Made by a program: the position numbers and the translations under genes | Shown: positions 50,207-59,006 of the stretch, one piece after another | How positions within the stretch are numbered: position 1 is the stretch's first letter | Layout of the letters: every line of letters starts with the position of its first letter | The notes under the pieces: generated by a model | Seen by the model: the letters and a program-made list of their open reading frames with translations, nothing else | Database searches by the model: none | Told to the model about the DNA's origin: nothing | DNA from: Verrucolacustris abundans | GTDB taxonomy: Bacteria > Verrucomicrobiota > Verrucomicrobiia > Methylacidiphilales > Verrucolacustridaceae | Assembly: GCA_965194535.1 (NCBI GenBank) | Contig: OZ239145.1 | Coordinates: 1,116,001 to 1,180,000, forward strand | DNA: 64,000 nucleotides | Direction: 5' to 3'

Positions 50207-52054
50207 ATGTGTGGAATTGTCGCCTATGTGGGGCCTCGCAAGGCTCAGCCCATTCTTTTGGAAGCCTTAAGCCGACTGGAATACAGAGGATACGACTCGG
50301 CCGGTCTGGCAATCATAAACGGTAATGGAATAGAGGTTCGTAAAAAAAGCGGTCGGATTGAAAACCTGGCCAAAGCCTGCATGGCGAAACCCATTCTGGG
50401 TGAAATCGGAATCAGTCATACCCGTTGGGCAACTCATGGCGCACCAACTGATGCGAATGCCCACCCTCATCTAGACGCATCGGGAAAACTGGCCCTTGTC
50501 CACAACGGCGTGATTGAAAACTTTCTCGAATTGAAGGAGAAGCTGACTCAGGCAGGACACAAGTTTCAATCGGAAACCGATACGGAAGTTTTTGCTCACT
50601 GCTTGGGCGACTCGTATGCAAAAAGCAAAGCCACAGGCGAAGCCCGTCTTCTCGAAGCCGTCCGAACCACTCTTTCACAAATTCAAGGGACTCTAGGAAT
50701 TGCGGTCATCCACAGTGACTTCCCAAAAATGATTGTCGGAGCGCGCCGAGGAAGTCCGCTGGTGATCGGAGTCGGGCAAGGTGAAAATTTTCTGGCCAGC
50801 GACACTCAAGCCCTAGCCCCCTACACCAACCGCGTCGTTATTTTACAAGATCAAGAGATTGTTGCACTTCATGCGGACCATTTTGACGTCTCCTCCCCTT
50901 TAGGTGCACATACCCATGTCAAAGTTGAGCAAATAGAAAACGGTGTGATCCACTCAGACAAGGGTCCTCACGCCCACTTCATGCTCAAGGAAATTATGGA
51001 GCAACCCCGCTCTATCGAAAACGCTTTCCGTGGAAGACTGGACCGAGACGGAGCTACCGCCAAGTTGGGCGGCTTGAACATGAGCTCCGATCAGCTTCGG
51101 CAAGTAGAGAGAATTTCAGTCATCGGATGCGGCACAGCTCTTCACTCGGGAATGGTTGGAAAATATCTGATCGAAACCTTGGCAAAGATCCCCGTCGAGA
51201 CTCAACATGCCAGCGAGTTTCGATACAGCGACTCCCCCATCTCGCCAAAAACACTTTTTTTAGCAGTCAGTCAATCAGGTGAAACCGCAGATACATTGGG
51301 AGCCCTTCGTGAAGCCAAGCGTCGCGGGTATTCATGCCTTGGAATTTGCAATAACGTGGCCAGCTCCATTGCTCGAGAGAGTGATGGCGGTGTGTATATG
51401 CACGCAGGACCAGAGATCGGCGTAGCGGCCACAAAATCATTCACCTCCCAAGTCATGGTCTTTACTCTGCTCGGGCTTCTGTTGGGACGGTTACACCAAC
51501 TCTCTGCCGCTCACGGCACAGAAATTCTTGAGGCGATTACCCAGCTTCCTGAAAAGATTCAGCAATCGTTGCGTCACTCCGATTCGGTTGCAAAAGTTGC
51601 AAAAACCTTTGCCCACTCCCGCTCGATGCTTTTTCTGGGCCGTTTGGCCAATTTCCCTATCGCGCTTGAGGGCGCTTTAAAAATGAAGGAGATCACTTAC
51701 ATCCATGCAGAGGGCTATCCCAGCGCGGAACTCAAGCATGGGGTGATTGCCTTGATCGATCGGGAAATTCCTACTGTCCTGATCGCGACTGCGGACGGGG
51801 TATACGATAAAAATCTTGGTAGTTTACAGGAAATTAAGGCCCGCGGAGGCCCTGTCATTGCGGTTGCTCACGAGGGCGACATAAAGGTCAAGGGCTTGGC
51901 GGATGCCGTTCTTGAGGTGCCCAAGACCCATGAACTCCTTCAACCCATTCTTAATGTCATTCCGCTGCAGCTATTCTCCTACCATACCGCTGCCGCCTTA
52001 GGTCGGGACGTGGACAAGCCCCGGAACCTCGCAAAGTCAGTCACAGTCGAATAA
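50207..52054 (+). CDS. glmS: Glutamine-fructose-6-phosphate aminotransferase
   Basis: Makes glucosamine-6-phosphate, the entry to UDP-GlcNAc for peptidoglycan and the polysaccharides made by neighbouring loci. The N-terminal nucleophile is Cys after the initiator Met (MCGIVAYVG), followed by RLEYRGYDSAGLA, SHTRWATHG and HNGVIENF of the glutaminase domain; two SIS sugar-isomerase domains follow (AVSQSGETADTLGAL; LGRLANFPIALEGALKMKE) and the C-terminus ends DKPRNLAKSVTVE. No glmS ribozyme-like sequence fits in the 41-base upstream gap. 615 residues, normal for the family. Confidence 0.97.
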   Translation: MCGIVAYVGPRKAQPILLEALSRLEYRGYDSAGLAIINGNGIEVRKKSGRIENLAKACMAKPILGEIGISHTRWATHGAPTDANAHPHLDASGKLALVHNGVIENFLELKEKLTQAGHKFQSETDTEVFAHCLGDSYAKSKATGEARLLEAVRTTLSQIQGTLGIAVIHSDFPKMIVGARRGSPLVIGVGQGENFLASDTQALAPYTNRVVILQDQEIVALHADHFDVSSPLGAHTHVKVEQIENGVIHSDKGPHAHFMLKEIMEQPRSIENAFRGRLDRDGATAKLGGLNMSSDQLRQVERISVIGCGTALHSGMVGKYLIETLAKIPVETQHASEFRYSDSPISPKTLFLAVSQSGETADTLGALREAKRRGYSCLGICNNVASSIARESDGGVYMHAGPEIGVAATKSFTSQVMVFTLLGLLLGRLHQLSAAHGTEILEAITQLPEKIQQSLRHSDSVAKVAKTFAHSRSMLFLGRLANFPIALEGALKMKEITYIHAEGYPSAELKHGVIALIDREIPTVLIATADGVYDKNLGSLQEIKARGGPVIAVAHEGDIKVKGLADAVLEVPKTHELLQPILNVIPLQLFSYHTAAALGRDVDKPRNLAKSVTVE

Positions 52055-52079
52055 TCCTGCGCGACATGCTTCTCCGAGG

Positions 52080-52107
52080 TTGCTCCATCGACCGAACACG
52101 CTATTTT
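52080..52107 (+). promoter_or_regulatory. Possible promoter of tRNA-Glu
   Basis: TTGCTC (52080-52085) and TATTTT (52102-52107) are separated by 16 bases and end 11 bases before the mature tRNA. The fit to consensus is moderate; an alternative is read-through from glmS. Confidence 0.35.
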
Positions 52108-52118
52108 CGGATGATTGA

Positions 52119-52191
52119 GGCCCTATCGTCTAGCTGGTTAGGACACGGCCCTCTCAAGGCCGGTGCACGGGTTCGAGTCCCGTTAGGGCTA
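52119..52191 (+). tRNA. tRNA-Glu (anticodon CTC)
   Basis: Cloverleaf with acceptor GGCCCTA/TAGGGCT (first pair G-U), D arm beginning GTCTAG, anticodon stem CGGCC/GGCCG with loop CTCTCAA (anticodon CTC), and T arm ACGGG-TTCGAGT-CCCGT. TCGTCTAG after the acceptor is the tRNA-Glu hallmark. No CCA is encoded. tRNA-Glu also supplies the substrate of HemA in this genome. Confidence 0.93.
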
Positions 52192-52254
52192 GTGAATAAT
52201 TTTAATTCAGTAGTTGATTTGGAATGCAGGGTTAGTGATTATTAAGGTTCACGG

Positions 52255-52902
52255 ATGAAGACCAAGTTACTTTCCAAAAGCAACCACAACCCGAAGCTCT
52301 CCATTCTTCGGGAGATTAAGAGGAGCCAAGGTCTTTCCGTTGCAGAACTTTGTCAAAGGGTCGGCCTCTCCTATATGGGGGTCAAACAACACTGTATTGG
52401 GCTGGAAAGAGACGGTTACCTGGACACATGGCGCCGCCCTAAAGGCATGGGCCGCCCCGAAAAAGCCTACCGTTTGACCGATGGGGCACGTGAATTCTTC
52501 CCGAGCCGCTATCCTCAGTTCAGCTTGCAGATTTTAGAGTCGGTGAAAGAAATTTACGGTTCTCTAGGACCAGAAAAGATTCTCCATAACATCTACAAGG
52601 CGGAGACTCAGCGCTACGAAATCAAACTTCAGAAATTAGAGGGAGAATCTCGGTATCGTGGCCTCGCCCAACTCCGGGAAGAAGACGGTTATATGGCAGA
52701 GTACTCTTTTGATAATTCTTCCCGCACCCACCGGATCACGGAGTTTAACTCTGCCATCCTCGACTGCCTCGACAGTTTTCCTATGATTCGTGACTACGAG
52801 CGTCAACTCTTTGAGAAAGTTCTTCGGACCAAGATGAAGCGGGACGAAGAGCGGATTGCTGGTCTCTACCGCTGTACCTACACAACAGTAGGCCCTGCCT
52901 AA
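52255..52902 (+). CDS. SufR-like winged-helix regulator missing most cluster cysteines
   Basis: A 215-residue regulator. Residues ~12-75 form a winged helix: ILREIKRSQGLSVAELCQRV, then SYMGVKQHCIGLERDGYL and the wing GMGRPEKAYRLT, as in the SufR/DeoR-like group. The C-terminal half aligns with the SufR ligand region (ITEFNSAILDCLDSFPMIRD to GLYRCTYTT). In SufR that region holds four cysteines; here Ser replaces the first and RDYE the LCxxE cysteine, leaving Cys in DCLDSF and RCTY. It therefore probably does not bind the usual Fe-S cluster. Regulated genes are unknown; no suf genes are near. Confidence 0.78.
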   Translation: MKTKLLSKSNHNPKLSILREIKRSQGLSVAELCQRVGLSYMGVKQHCIGLERDGYLDTWRRPKGMGRPEKAYRLTDGAREFFPSRYPQFSLQILESVKEIYGSLGPEKILHNIYKAETQRYEIKLQKLEGESRYRGLAQLREEDGYMAEYSFDNSSRTHRITEFNSAILDCLDSFPMIRDYERQLFEKVLRTKMKRDEERIAGLYRCTYTTVGPA

Positions 52903-52951
52903 ATCATCTTTCGGTTGAAATTTGCGCCCTACTTGGCGCCCTGCCCCGCCT

Positions 52952-53278
52952 TTACAAGCCTAGCTTTGCTTCAATGCTCTGACGGGAGTGTTGAGCACCG
53001 ATAAACTGTTCCGCAATCTCACCATTCTTAAAAATAAAAAAAGCGGGAATGGATTGAATTCCATACTTTGCAGCGAGAGCCTGCTCCTGATCGACGTTCA
53101 CTTTGCCCACGACCACCTTCCCTGCGTGATCCTTCGCGATTTGCTCAAGAAGGGGTGAAATCATTCTGCAAGGTCCGCACCACTCAGCCCAAAAATCCAC
53201 AAGGACCGTAACGGTAGACTTCAAAACCGCTGCCTCGAAATTAGACTGAGTAAGGGTAAGGGTGGATCCGTCGGCCAT
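52952..53278 (-). CDS. trxA: Thioredoxin
   Basis: A 108-residue cytosolic disulfide reductase. The active site is FWAEWCGPCRMISP, preceded by VTVLVDFWA; the cis-proline loop is QSIPAFFIFKNGE; the end (SRQSIEAKLGL) is normal. It starts six bases after the stop of the proline-rich gene on the same strand, so the two are likely co-transcribed. Confidence 0.95.
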   Translation of the reverse strand: MADGSTLTLTQSNFEAAVLKSTVTVLVDFWAEWCGPCRMISPLLEQIAKDHAGKVVVGKVNVDQEQALAAKYGIQSIPAFFIFKNGEIAEQFIGAQHSRQSIEAKLGL

Positions 53279-53284
53279 AAGTTC

Positions 53285-53986
53285 TTATTTACCGAGGAAA
53301 CTCATCAACACAATGCCAAAGGCTACCAGTGAGGCCAATAGAGCGGCGATAGCCAGCGCGGTGCCGCCGCTATCATTATCCACAACGGTACGCGCTACAG
53401 CAGCTCCACCAGCACGGGGCGTAACAGTTGCAGCAGGTTGGGTCGGAACCCCAGGCTTTTGCATGACCCCAGCTGCACCCGTTCCAGGTGTGATTGGTTT
53501 TGCAACCTGTGTTGCCGCAGGAGATGGTGCACCCGTAGGTTTGGCTGGAACCGCCGCCCCTGCACCACCTGGGCGAGGAGGCAGGGATATGCGCATTGTC
53601 TCTTTTCGTAAATCAGCGGGAGGTTTTGCAACTCCTGGAACTGGAGGAGGAGTCACACCAGCAGGTTTAGGGGGCATGACCGGTACAGGTGGTGCAGGGG
53701 GCGTAGCTGCGGCAGGCACACCAGGAACTGGTGGTTTTGGTGCTGCGGGCGGAGTAAGACGCATCGTTTCCTTCTTTAAGCCGGGTGCAGCGGGTGTAGG
53801 CGCAGCAGGTGCTCCTGGAGGCTTTGGCAAAGTCGGAGCAGGCGGTTTCAGCCCAACGCCTGGTGGTGCAAGAGGCGGCTTAGGTAAACTTGGCGCACTC
53901 GGAATAGGCGGTTTAGGAGCACCGCCAGATACGGAAACCCCTGGAGGCAAAGGAGGCGTGGGGGGCTTCGGAGGAGAATCAGGCAT
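53285..53986 (-). CDS. Proline-rich protein with C-terminal anchor helix
   Basis: A 233-residue protein that is about one third proline over residues 1-200, otherwise mostly Ala, Gly, Lys and Pro. It contains two copies of a short motif: LKKETMRLTPP (70-80) and LRKETMRISLPP (126-137). A single hydrophobic helix near the end (ALAIAALLASLVAFGIVLM) with a short positive tail suggests a tail-anchored protein with a disordered cytoplasmic arm. Similar KETxR motifs occur in proline-rich proteins I associate with Verrucomicrobiota. No catalytic function is visible. The antisense frame at 53262-53996 is a glycine-rich shadow. Confidence 0.75.
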   Translation of the reverse strand: MPDSPPKPPTPPLPPGVSVSGGAPKPPIPSAPSLPKPPLAPPGVGLKPPAPTLPKPPGAPAAPTPAAPGLKKETMRLTPPAAPKPPVPGVPAAATPPAPPVPVMPPKPAGVTPPPVPGVAKPPADLRKETMRISLPPRPGGAGAAVPAKPTGAPSPAATQVAKPITPGTGAAGVMQKPGVPTQPAATVTPRAGGAAVARTVVDNDSGGTALAIAALLASLVAFGIVLMSFLGK

Positions 53987-54042
53987 CGCACAATAAAACT
54001 ACCGAAAGCACTTTGGGTCAATTCATTTGCCCATGGAGTTGT

Positions 54043-56436
54043 TCACAAAAGTGCATCTCTCCAAAAACTTTGAAATGCATCGTGCCAACTTCTCCCCGCA
54101 ATGGTGCGATCTCTTCTAGCTTGCCTGATTTCCGTGTTATTCACATTCCCGGCAACTCTTAAGATCGCCGAAACCCACTTGGTAACGTCCCCCGCTACTA
54201 CTTTCTCCCCATCTCGCGGATCCCTCAACAACTCACCAGGCCCCCCTTGATCCGATACAACCACAGGCAAGCCAGACGCCATCGCCTCCACCACCACGTT
54301 TCCATAGGTGTCGGTCGTACTGGGAAAAACAAAAAGATCAGCGGATGCATACGCCTGCCCCAATTCCTCATTATGAAGAACTCCAGTGAAAATGCCTTGA
54401 GGTATCTTCTGCTTCAACTCAGCAAGAAAAGGCCCCTCCCCTACGAATGCAAATGTGATCCCCCCGCTCTTTTCGACCTCCACAGCTACCCTCGACAAAA
54501 ATTCCAACTCCTTCTCCTTTGAAATCCTGCCGACATACAGGGCCACTTTACCTTTTGACCCACGTTGAACCCAGAAATCACTTTTACGGTGATCGGTAGA
54601 AAACAACTTTGTGTCTAAGCCCCTTGGAAGAATTGCCAGTTTGCTCCGTGGCAACCCCTTCTCGACCCAACGATCCAGATAAGTCTGCGAATTCACATAA
54701 ACCCGATCCATCTGACTGTAGAACCAGTGCATATAGTTCCACGCAATCCCTTCAACCAACGGATCATCCTCGCTCAGAAAACGCGCATACTGCGGAAAGT
54801 CCGTGTGATAAATCGCGCTTGTCCGTAGGCCTAAAATATTTGCCGCCATTAATCCCGCCAGGCCCATGGGGCCCGGCGTGCTTAAAATAAGCTCAGTATA
54901 ACCTCGCTGAGCCACATGATCCACAACCTCCAAAATTGGCGGAAAACTTAGCTTCTGGAGGTCGTACTCAGGAATCGTGAAAACACCAACGGGCTGAAAA
55001 TTAACCACCCCTGCCTCTGGAGTAAACCCAGGCCGGCTCGTCAGGATCGTAATGTCTGCACCTGTCTCGCGGCCCGCTTCTGCCATTGTTCGAATCGTCC
55101 TCGCGACCCCATTCACATCCTCTAAAGTATCTGTAAACCACCCTCTCCTGTGATTGGTCAGAATCTTAGGCCGTTCCCCAAGAAATCGTTCCGACACCTC
55201 GCCCCACATCTTTCGATCACTTCGCAACGCATGAAAGGAGTAGAGATATGGGGCTGTGGCCAAACCTAGAGGCAGAACTCCCGCCAAAGGCTCCAAACCA
55301 CCCAAAAAATCACCTTTTTCAGCTTTTTCCAGAAAACGAGTAACGACTCGAAACCCCACATCGTTCATAACTTTTGAGGCCAATCGAAAGCTTCTTCGTT
55401 CAGGCACCTTTTCCGTCTCTAAAACCCTTTGCAATTCCTGTCGTGTCTCGGGCCGAGTCAAATACGCAGAGACCTCCTTACTCAACCCTCCCTCAGGTGA
55501 CTTCCAAAACTCTAAGATCTTCCCACTGGTCACCATTTCCACCGCATACCTGGCTTTATCCAGAAAACTCATCTCCAATGGATTTTCACCCGCTAAAAAT
55601 CGATTCACGATACGAAGCAGAAGCTCGGAGCCGCGCGGGGCTTGGTGCCCAACCTTCTCGCGCAAGAAATCAAAGATCACGTGAAAAAGACCATTCACAA
55701 ACCTAGCGGGATCTCCACCCTCTCCATGAACCACCCCTTCGCCTCGTGCCACCGCCCGCAAGAAACTGTCAGCGTCACGCGCCCCCGAAATCTCTGTCCA
55801 GACTCGCCCCGCATAAAGGCCGCAGTGATCATTGGAACCACCCATCCAAGACTTTTTCCATGGGCTCGCGCCCACAGGCTCAATCTTATGTCGTTCTGCT
55901 AAATCCTGAATTTTCCTCTCCGTTAGAGCCTCACAGCAGGCATAAGCGATTTCCTGCCCCAACGAAGCTCGGAGGCCGTTGGTCTTCTCGAATACTTGAA
56001 AGAGCAAAACCAGTTTTTCAAAGTGTTCGGGTCTCATCTTTCCATCCATATGCAAAAGAGGATGCGCAACGGCATGCACGATTCCTTCCTTCCGAAGGAA
56101 AAGAGCCAACTCAAAGATATTGGCTCGCAGCTTTTCCACCTGATCCGCTTGGGCATCATTCAGGTTCCAAGCCAAAAGATGCACTTTGCAACGGTCCTCA
56201 GGAAAATAGGTCGTAATCTCAATGCCAGGAATAAAGCCCTCCAAACCCCGCAGCACTTTGGCTGCACCTAAGGTGTTGTGATCCGTAAGGGTAAAATAAT
56301 CGAAACCTGAAGAACGCAGCTTTTCGTAAAGCTTTTTAGGGTCAGACAGGCTGTCTGGAATTCCCAACTTTCGCAGAATCCACTCCGAAGGGCGGTCTGA
56401 AAATCGAGAGTGAAGATGAAGATCAGCTTTGGACAT
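54043..56436 (-). CDS. PHP phosphoesterase-glycosyltransferase fusion
   Basis: A 797-residue two-domain protein. Residues 1-~270 are a PHP metal-dependent phosphoesterase: KADLHLHSRFSD, YFTLTDHNTLG, IPGIEITTY, HAVAHPLLHMDG and SNDHCG provide His/Asp ligands. After a helical linker, residues ~420-790 are a GT4 glycosyltransferase with ILTSRPGFTPE, HTDFPQYARFL, VALYVGRISKEKELEFL and FVFPSTTDTYGNVVVEAMAS. ATG at 56436 (MSKADLHLH) is preferred to 56466, overlapping the preceding gene by 14 bases. It may clip a phosphate group and transfer a sugar onto the same acceptor lipid; the substrate is unknown. Confidence 0.85.
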   Translation of the reverse strand: MSKADLHLHSRFSDRPSEWILRKLGIPDSLSDPKKLYEKLRSSGFDYFTLTDHNTLGAAKVLRGLEGFIPGIEITTYFPEDRCKVHLLAWNLNDAQADQVEKLRANIFELALFLRKEGIVHAVAHPLLHMDGKMRPEHFEKLVLLFQVFEKTNGLRASLGQEIAYACCEALTERKIQDLAERHKIEPVGASPWKKSWMGGSNDHCGLYAGRVWTEISGARDADSFLRAVARGEGVVHGEGGDPARFVNGLFHVIFDFLREKVGHQAPRGSELLLRIVNRFLAGENPLEMSFLDKARYAVEMVTSGKILEFWKSPEGGLSKEVSAYLTRPETRQELQRVLETEKVPERRSFRLASKVMNDVGFRVVTRFLEKAEKGDFLGGLEPLAGVLPLGLATAPYLYSFHALRSDRKMWGEVSERFLGERPKILTNHRRGWFTDTLEDVNGVARTIRTMAEAGRETGADITILTSRPGFTPEAGVVNFQPVGVFTIPEYDLQKLSFPPILEVVDHVAQRGYTELILSTPGPMGLAGLMAANILGLRTSAIYHTDFPQYARFLSEDDPLVEGIAWNYMHWFYSQMDRVYVNSQTYLDRWVEKGLPRSKLAILPRGLDTKLFSTDHRKSDFWVQRGSKGKVALYVGRISKEKELEFLSRVAVEVEKSGGITFAFVGEGPFLAELKQKIPQGIFTGVLHNEELGQAYASADLFVFPSTTDTYGNVVVEAMASGLPVVVSDQGGPGELLRDPRDGEKVVAGDVTKWVSAILRVAGNVNNTEIRQARRDRTIAGRSWHDAFQSFWRDALL

Positions 56437-57802
56437 GGTCGGCGTAGGAGTAGCTACCATACCCACGCGCGGCTAGCTCATCGAGAAAAACGGCCAACTG
56501 TTTTCGCACGAAAGCCACCTCCAAATCGCGAGGATGGAGGCTAAGCCGCACAACTGAACTCCCGCCCCTCACCTTCTTCCAAAGCGGATGCCACCCCCTT
56601 GCCAGAGCTCGCCTCCATCCTGATCGAAGGCTGTAAGTACCTGCCCACGCCCTCTCCTTCTTTCCAGACGGCAGAAAGACCAAATCTCGTAGCGTGCAGG
56701 TATAGGTAAATCCCATCTTGGCCAACTCTCTCTCAAGAGATGCAGAGTAAAGCCAACCTGGAGCGACAAACCCACTAGCCCTCCACCCCTGAAGCCCCCA
56801 AATAGCGCGGGCCTTACTCAGTCGTTGGATCGCCTCTTGGATGGGTAAATCAAAGAACTCAGCCTCGTTTTCGGAATAAAACTTCGTCCACAACCAAGAC
56901 TTGTTGGGAAGGTCTTTGCGGTCGTGATACAAACCGTGGATCGCTAAATCGTGCCCTTCTTTGTTCCAGCGATTCAACAAAGCAAGGGTCTCATTTGAAT
57001 CTTCTACCCGAACCCCGTGATGATACTGCGGAATGACCAAGATGGATGCGTGCCCTGGACACCTTGAAAGACAAAACTCAAGCTGCTCGTGAATCTGATG
57101 AATGGATCCCGGATGGCAGTCATGAAGAGAGAGAAGAAGCCTCGGAGCACGTGGCGGAGGAGTTCGATCCCGCTCCTGAACTAAATTACACAGATATACA
57201 GGCTCTTTCCGCTGATCTTTGAATTTTGTGACTTCTTTCCTATCCGCAAGCTTGAACCCATAGTACGCAAACATTCGGGCGCTTCTTCGCTCATCCTTGA
57301 CCACAACCTGACCAAACACACTTTTTTCACCTAACTCCCCCATTCGATCCAGAAACGTATCGAACAATCTTTTTCCCACACTCATCCCACGAGCCTCTGG
57401 AAGAAGATTAATGTGGAAGTGAACGCCACGCGCAGGTGTCGGCGGGGTTTCTTTTTTTCCCTGAAATAAAAGCCATCGAATATATTTCCGGCTGGGATTC
57501 CCATACACGAAAAAGTAGCGGAAAATCACCCTCATGATCCACCCAGGGAGCCGGATTCCCAAGTACCCGAGATGTTTGAACGAGCTTCTGGAACCCATGA
57601 TGTACCCGAGGAGACGACCGTCATCCCCTTCTAGAACCAAACAGTTCTCAGGCTCTGCATCCGTGTACGGAGCGGTTAAGAAGTCAGCAAAGAGTTCGCG
57701 ATCCTGAAAAAGAGGATCGATGGGATCCCCTAAGAATCCTGTCTCCGCACAAATATGACGGACTTGATCTCGATCTTCAGCTCGATAATAGCGAATCAAC
57801 AT
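56423..57802 (-). CDS. GNAT acetyltransferase-polysaccharide deacetylase (DUF2334) fusion
   Basis: A 459-residue bifunctional protein. The N-terminal ~210 residues are a GNAT fold (LIRYYRAEDRDQVRHICAET; LPEARGMSVGKRLFDTFLDR, the acetyl-CoA loop; SARMFAYYGFKLADRK). The C-terminal part is a DUF2334/NodB-like deacetylase with LLSLHDCHPGSIHQIHEQLE, GHDLAIHGLYHDRKDLPN and LSLHPRDLEVAF. ATG at 57802 follows AAGGGGTGAGT, one of the few clear Shine-Dalgarno sites here, two bases after the upstream stop. One protein could exchange acyl groups on an amino sugar; this is inference. Confidence 0.85.
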   Translation of the reverse strand: MLIRYYRAEDRDQVRHICAETGFLGDPIDPLFQDRELFADFLTAPYTDAEPENCLVLEGDDGRLLGYIMGSRSSFKHLGYLGIRLPGWIMRVIFRYFFVYGNPSRKYIRWLLFQGKKETPPTPARGVHFHINLLPEARGMSVGKRLFDTFLDRMGELGEKSVFGQVVVKDERRSARMFAYYGFKLADRKEVTKFKDQRKEPVYLCNLVQERDRTPPPRAPRLLLSLHDCHPGSIHQIHEQLEFCLSRCPGHASILVIPQYHHGVRVEDSNETLALLNRWNKEGHDLAIHGLYHDRKDLPNKSWLWTKFYSENEAEFFDLPIQEAIQRLSKARAIWGLQGWRASGFVAPGWLYSASLERELAKMGFTYTCTLRDLVFLPSGKKERAWAGTYSLRSGWRRALARGWHPLWKKVRGGSSVVRLSLHPRDLEVAFVRKQLAVFLDELAARGYGSYSYADHVQS

Positions 57803-57804
57803 AC

Positions 57805-58959
57805 TCACCCCTTGGCCTCGTATTGGGCCAACTGTTGAGTGAACGTTTTTTCCCAACTGAACTTTCCCTGAATAAACCCGCTCAGGGAGTGGCGATCTGG
57901 ATCGGGTAAAGATTGCATCCTTTTTGCGACTCCCAAGGCCAGAGAATTAGAACTCCTGTCGATAACCCAATCCTTTAGTTGGTAAGCCTGCTCATCCATG
58001 GGTCCACCCCGAAACGCAATCACCGGAAGTGAGCAGGCTTGAGCCTCCAAAAGAACCAGACCAAACGTTTCCCATCGTCCAGGGTGAATCAGAAGATCTG
58101 ACGCCTGATACCACTCAGCCAACTCTGCGGACTCCTTAAGAAATGGTACAATTCGGATCCGCGGATGCCTCCTCACAAAGTCTTCGGCCTCAGGCTTCAT
58201 TTGTCCGTCTCCCACCATCACCCCCACCCAATCGCCACCCTCAAGCTCCTCAACCCTTTTCCACAATCTGAGCAAGAGTGCTGTGTCTTTATCTGGAGAA
58301 AACCGCCCCACATAGAGAAGCACTTTAGAGTTCGAAGGTAATCCAAGTTTCTTTCTTAACTCCTGCTTCTTTTCCAATGGAACAGGATAAAAGGTTTTTG
58401 TATCCACCCCCAACGGAAGGTGGATTAATTTAGGAACTCCCCAGCCCCTCAATATCTGAATCAGGTTCTGACTTCCCACAAATACTCCTCGGCCGCCTGT
58501 TGCAAGGTGACGAAGATAATCCCCAGCCAACTGCTCGGTGACAGAGCGAGCCCATGGACCTGCAAACTTCAGAACCGTACGAAGAATCGCATCTGGAAAG
58601 TGGGAGTGATAGAACATGTAAAACTTAGATCCACGACGGTTTGCCCAGTTCCGGGCAACCATCGCGGCATGATAAGGATCACCTGCCTCAACAACATCAG
58701 GTCGCTGCGCATAAAGAATCTTTAATAGAGCAGGCAGGTCGAGCATCCACCGATACCGCGAAGTTTGATTCACGAGCGGCCCCCGGACAGTCCAAACTTG
58801 GCTCCGCCCCCCCTCTACCTGCTCGGTCCTGCTCCCAGGCACAATCATGATGTGATCGTGCGGAGTGTTTTCCCTTAGAAACTTACGCTTCGCCAAAAGA
58901 TAAGAACGCACCCCACCTCCTTGAGAGGAGTACATTTGAGTCAAATCACAGATCTTCAT
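57805..58959 (-). CDS. Glycosyltransferase family 4
   Basis: A 384-residue GT-B glycosyltransferase. KICDLTQMYSSQGGGVRSYL is a typical acceptor-domain start with a glycine-rich loop, PDVVEAGDPYHAAMVARNW follows, the donor domain has LLYVGRFSPDKDTALLLRLW, and LIHPGRWETFGLVLLEAQAC holds the E(x7)E motif. ATG at 58959 is chosen over the long upstream frame, which overlaps the divergent deacetylase. It heads an operon with the GNAT-deacetylase and PHP-glycosyltransferase fusions, all probably acting on one glycan or glycolipid. Confidence 0.88.
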   Translation of the reverse strand: MKICDLTQMYSSQGGGVRSYLLAKRKFLRENTPHDHIMIVPGSRTEQVEGGRSQVWTVRGPLVNQTSRYRWMLDLPALLKILYAQRPDVVEAGDPYHAAMVARNWANRRGSKFYMFYHSHFPDAILRTVLKFAGPWARSVTEQLAGDYLRHLATGGRGVFVGSQNLIQILRGWGVPKLIHLPLGVDTKTFYPVPLEKKQELRKKLGLPSNSKVLLYVGRFSPDKDTALLLRLWKRVEELEGGDWVGVMVGDGQMKPEAEDFVRRHPRIRIVPFLKESAELAEWYQASDLLIHPGRWETFGLVLLEAQACSLPVIAFRGGPMDEQAYQLKDWVIDRSSNSLALGVAKRMQSLPDPDRHSLSGFIQGKFSWEKTFTQQLAQYEAKG

Positions 58960-59006
58960 GGAAACTGCCTTGGATGATGCCTTTCTTCGTGCTAAAGTGA
59001 AACTCA

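Noticed and set aside
52903..52951. Terminator between the regulator and thioredoxin genes
   Set aside because: A GCGCC/GGCGC hairpin with six-base loop is present, but no T-tract follows in either direction; support is too weak to list as a feature.
53262..53996. Plus-strand glycine/alanine-rich 244-residue frame
   Set aside because: It is the complement of the proline-rich gene (CCx codons read as GGx) and has no promoter or start support; the minus frame has a terminal membrane helix and a trxA partner.
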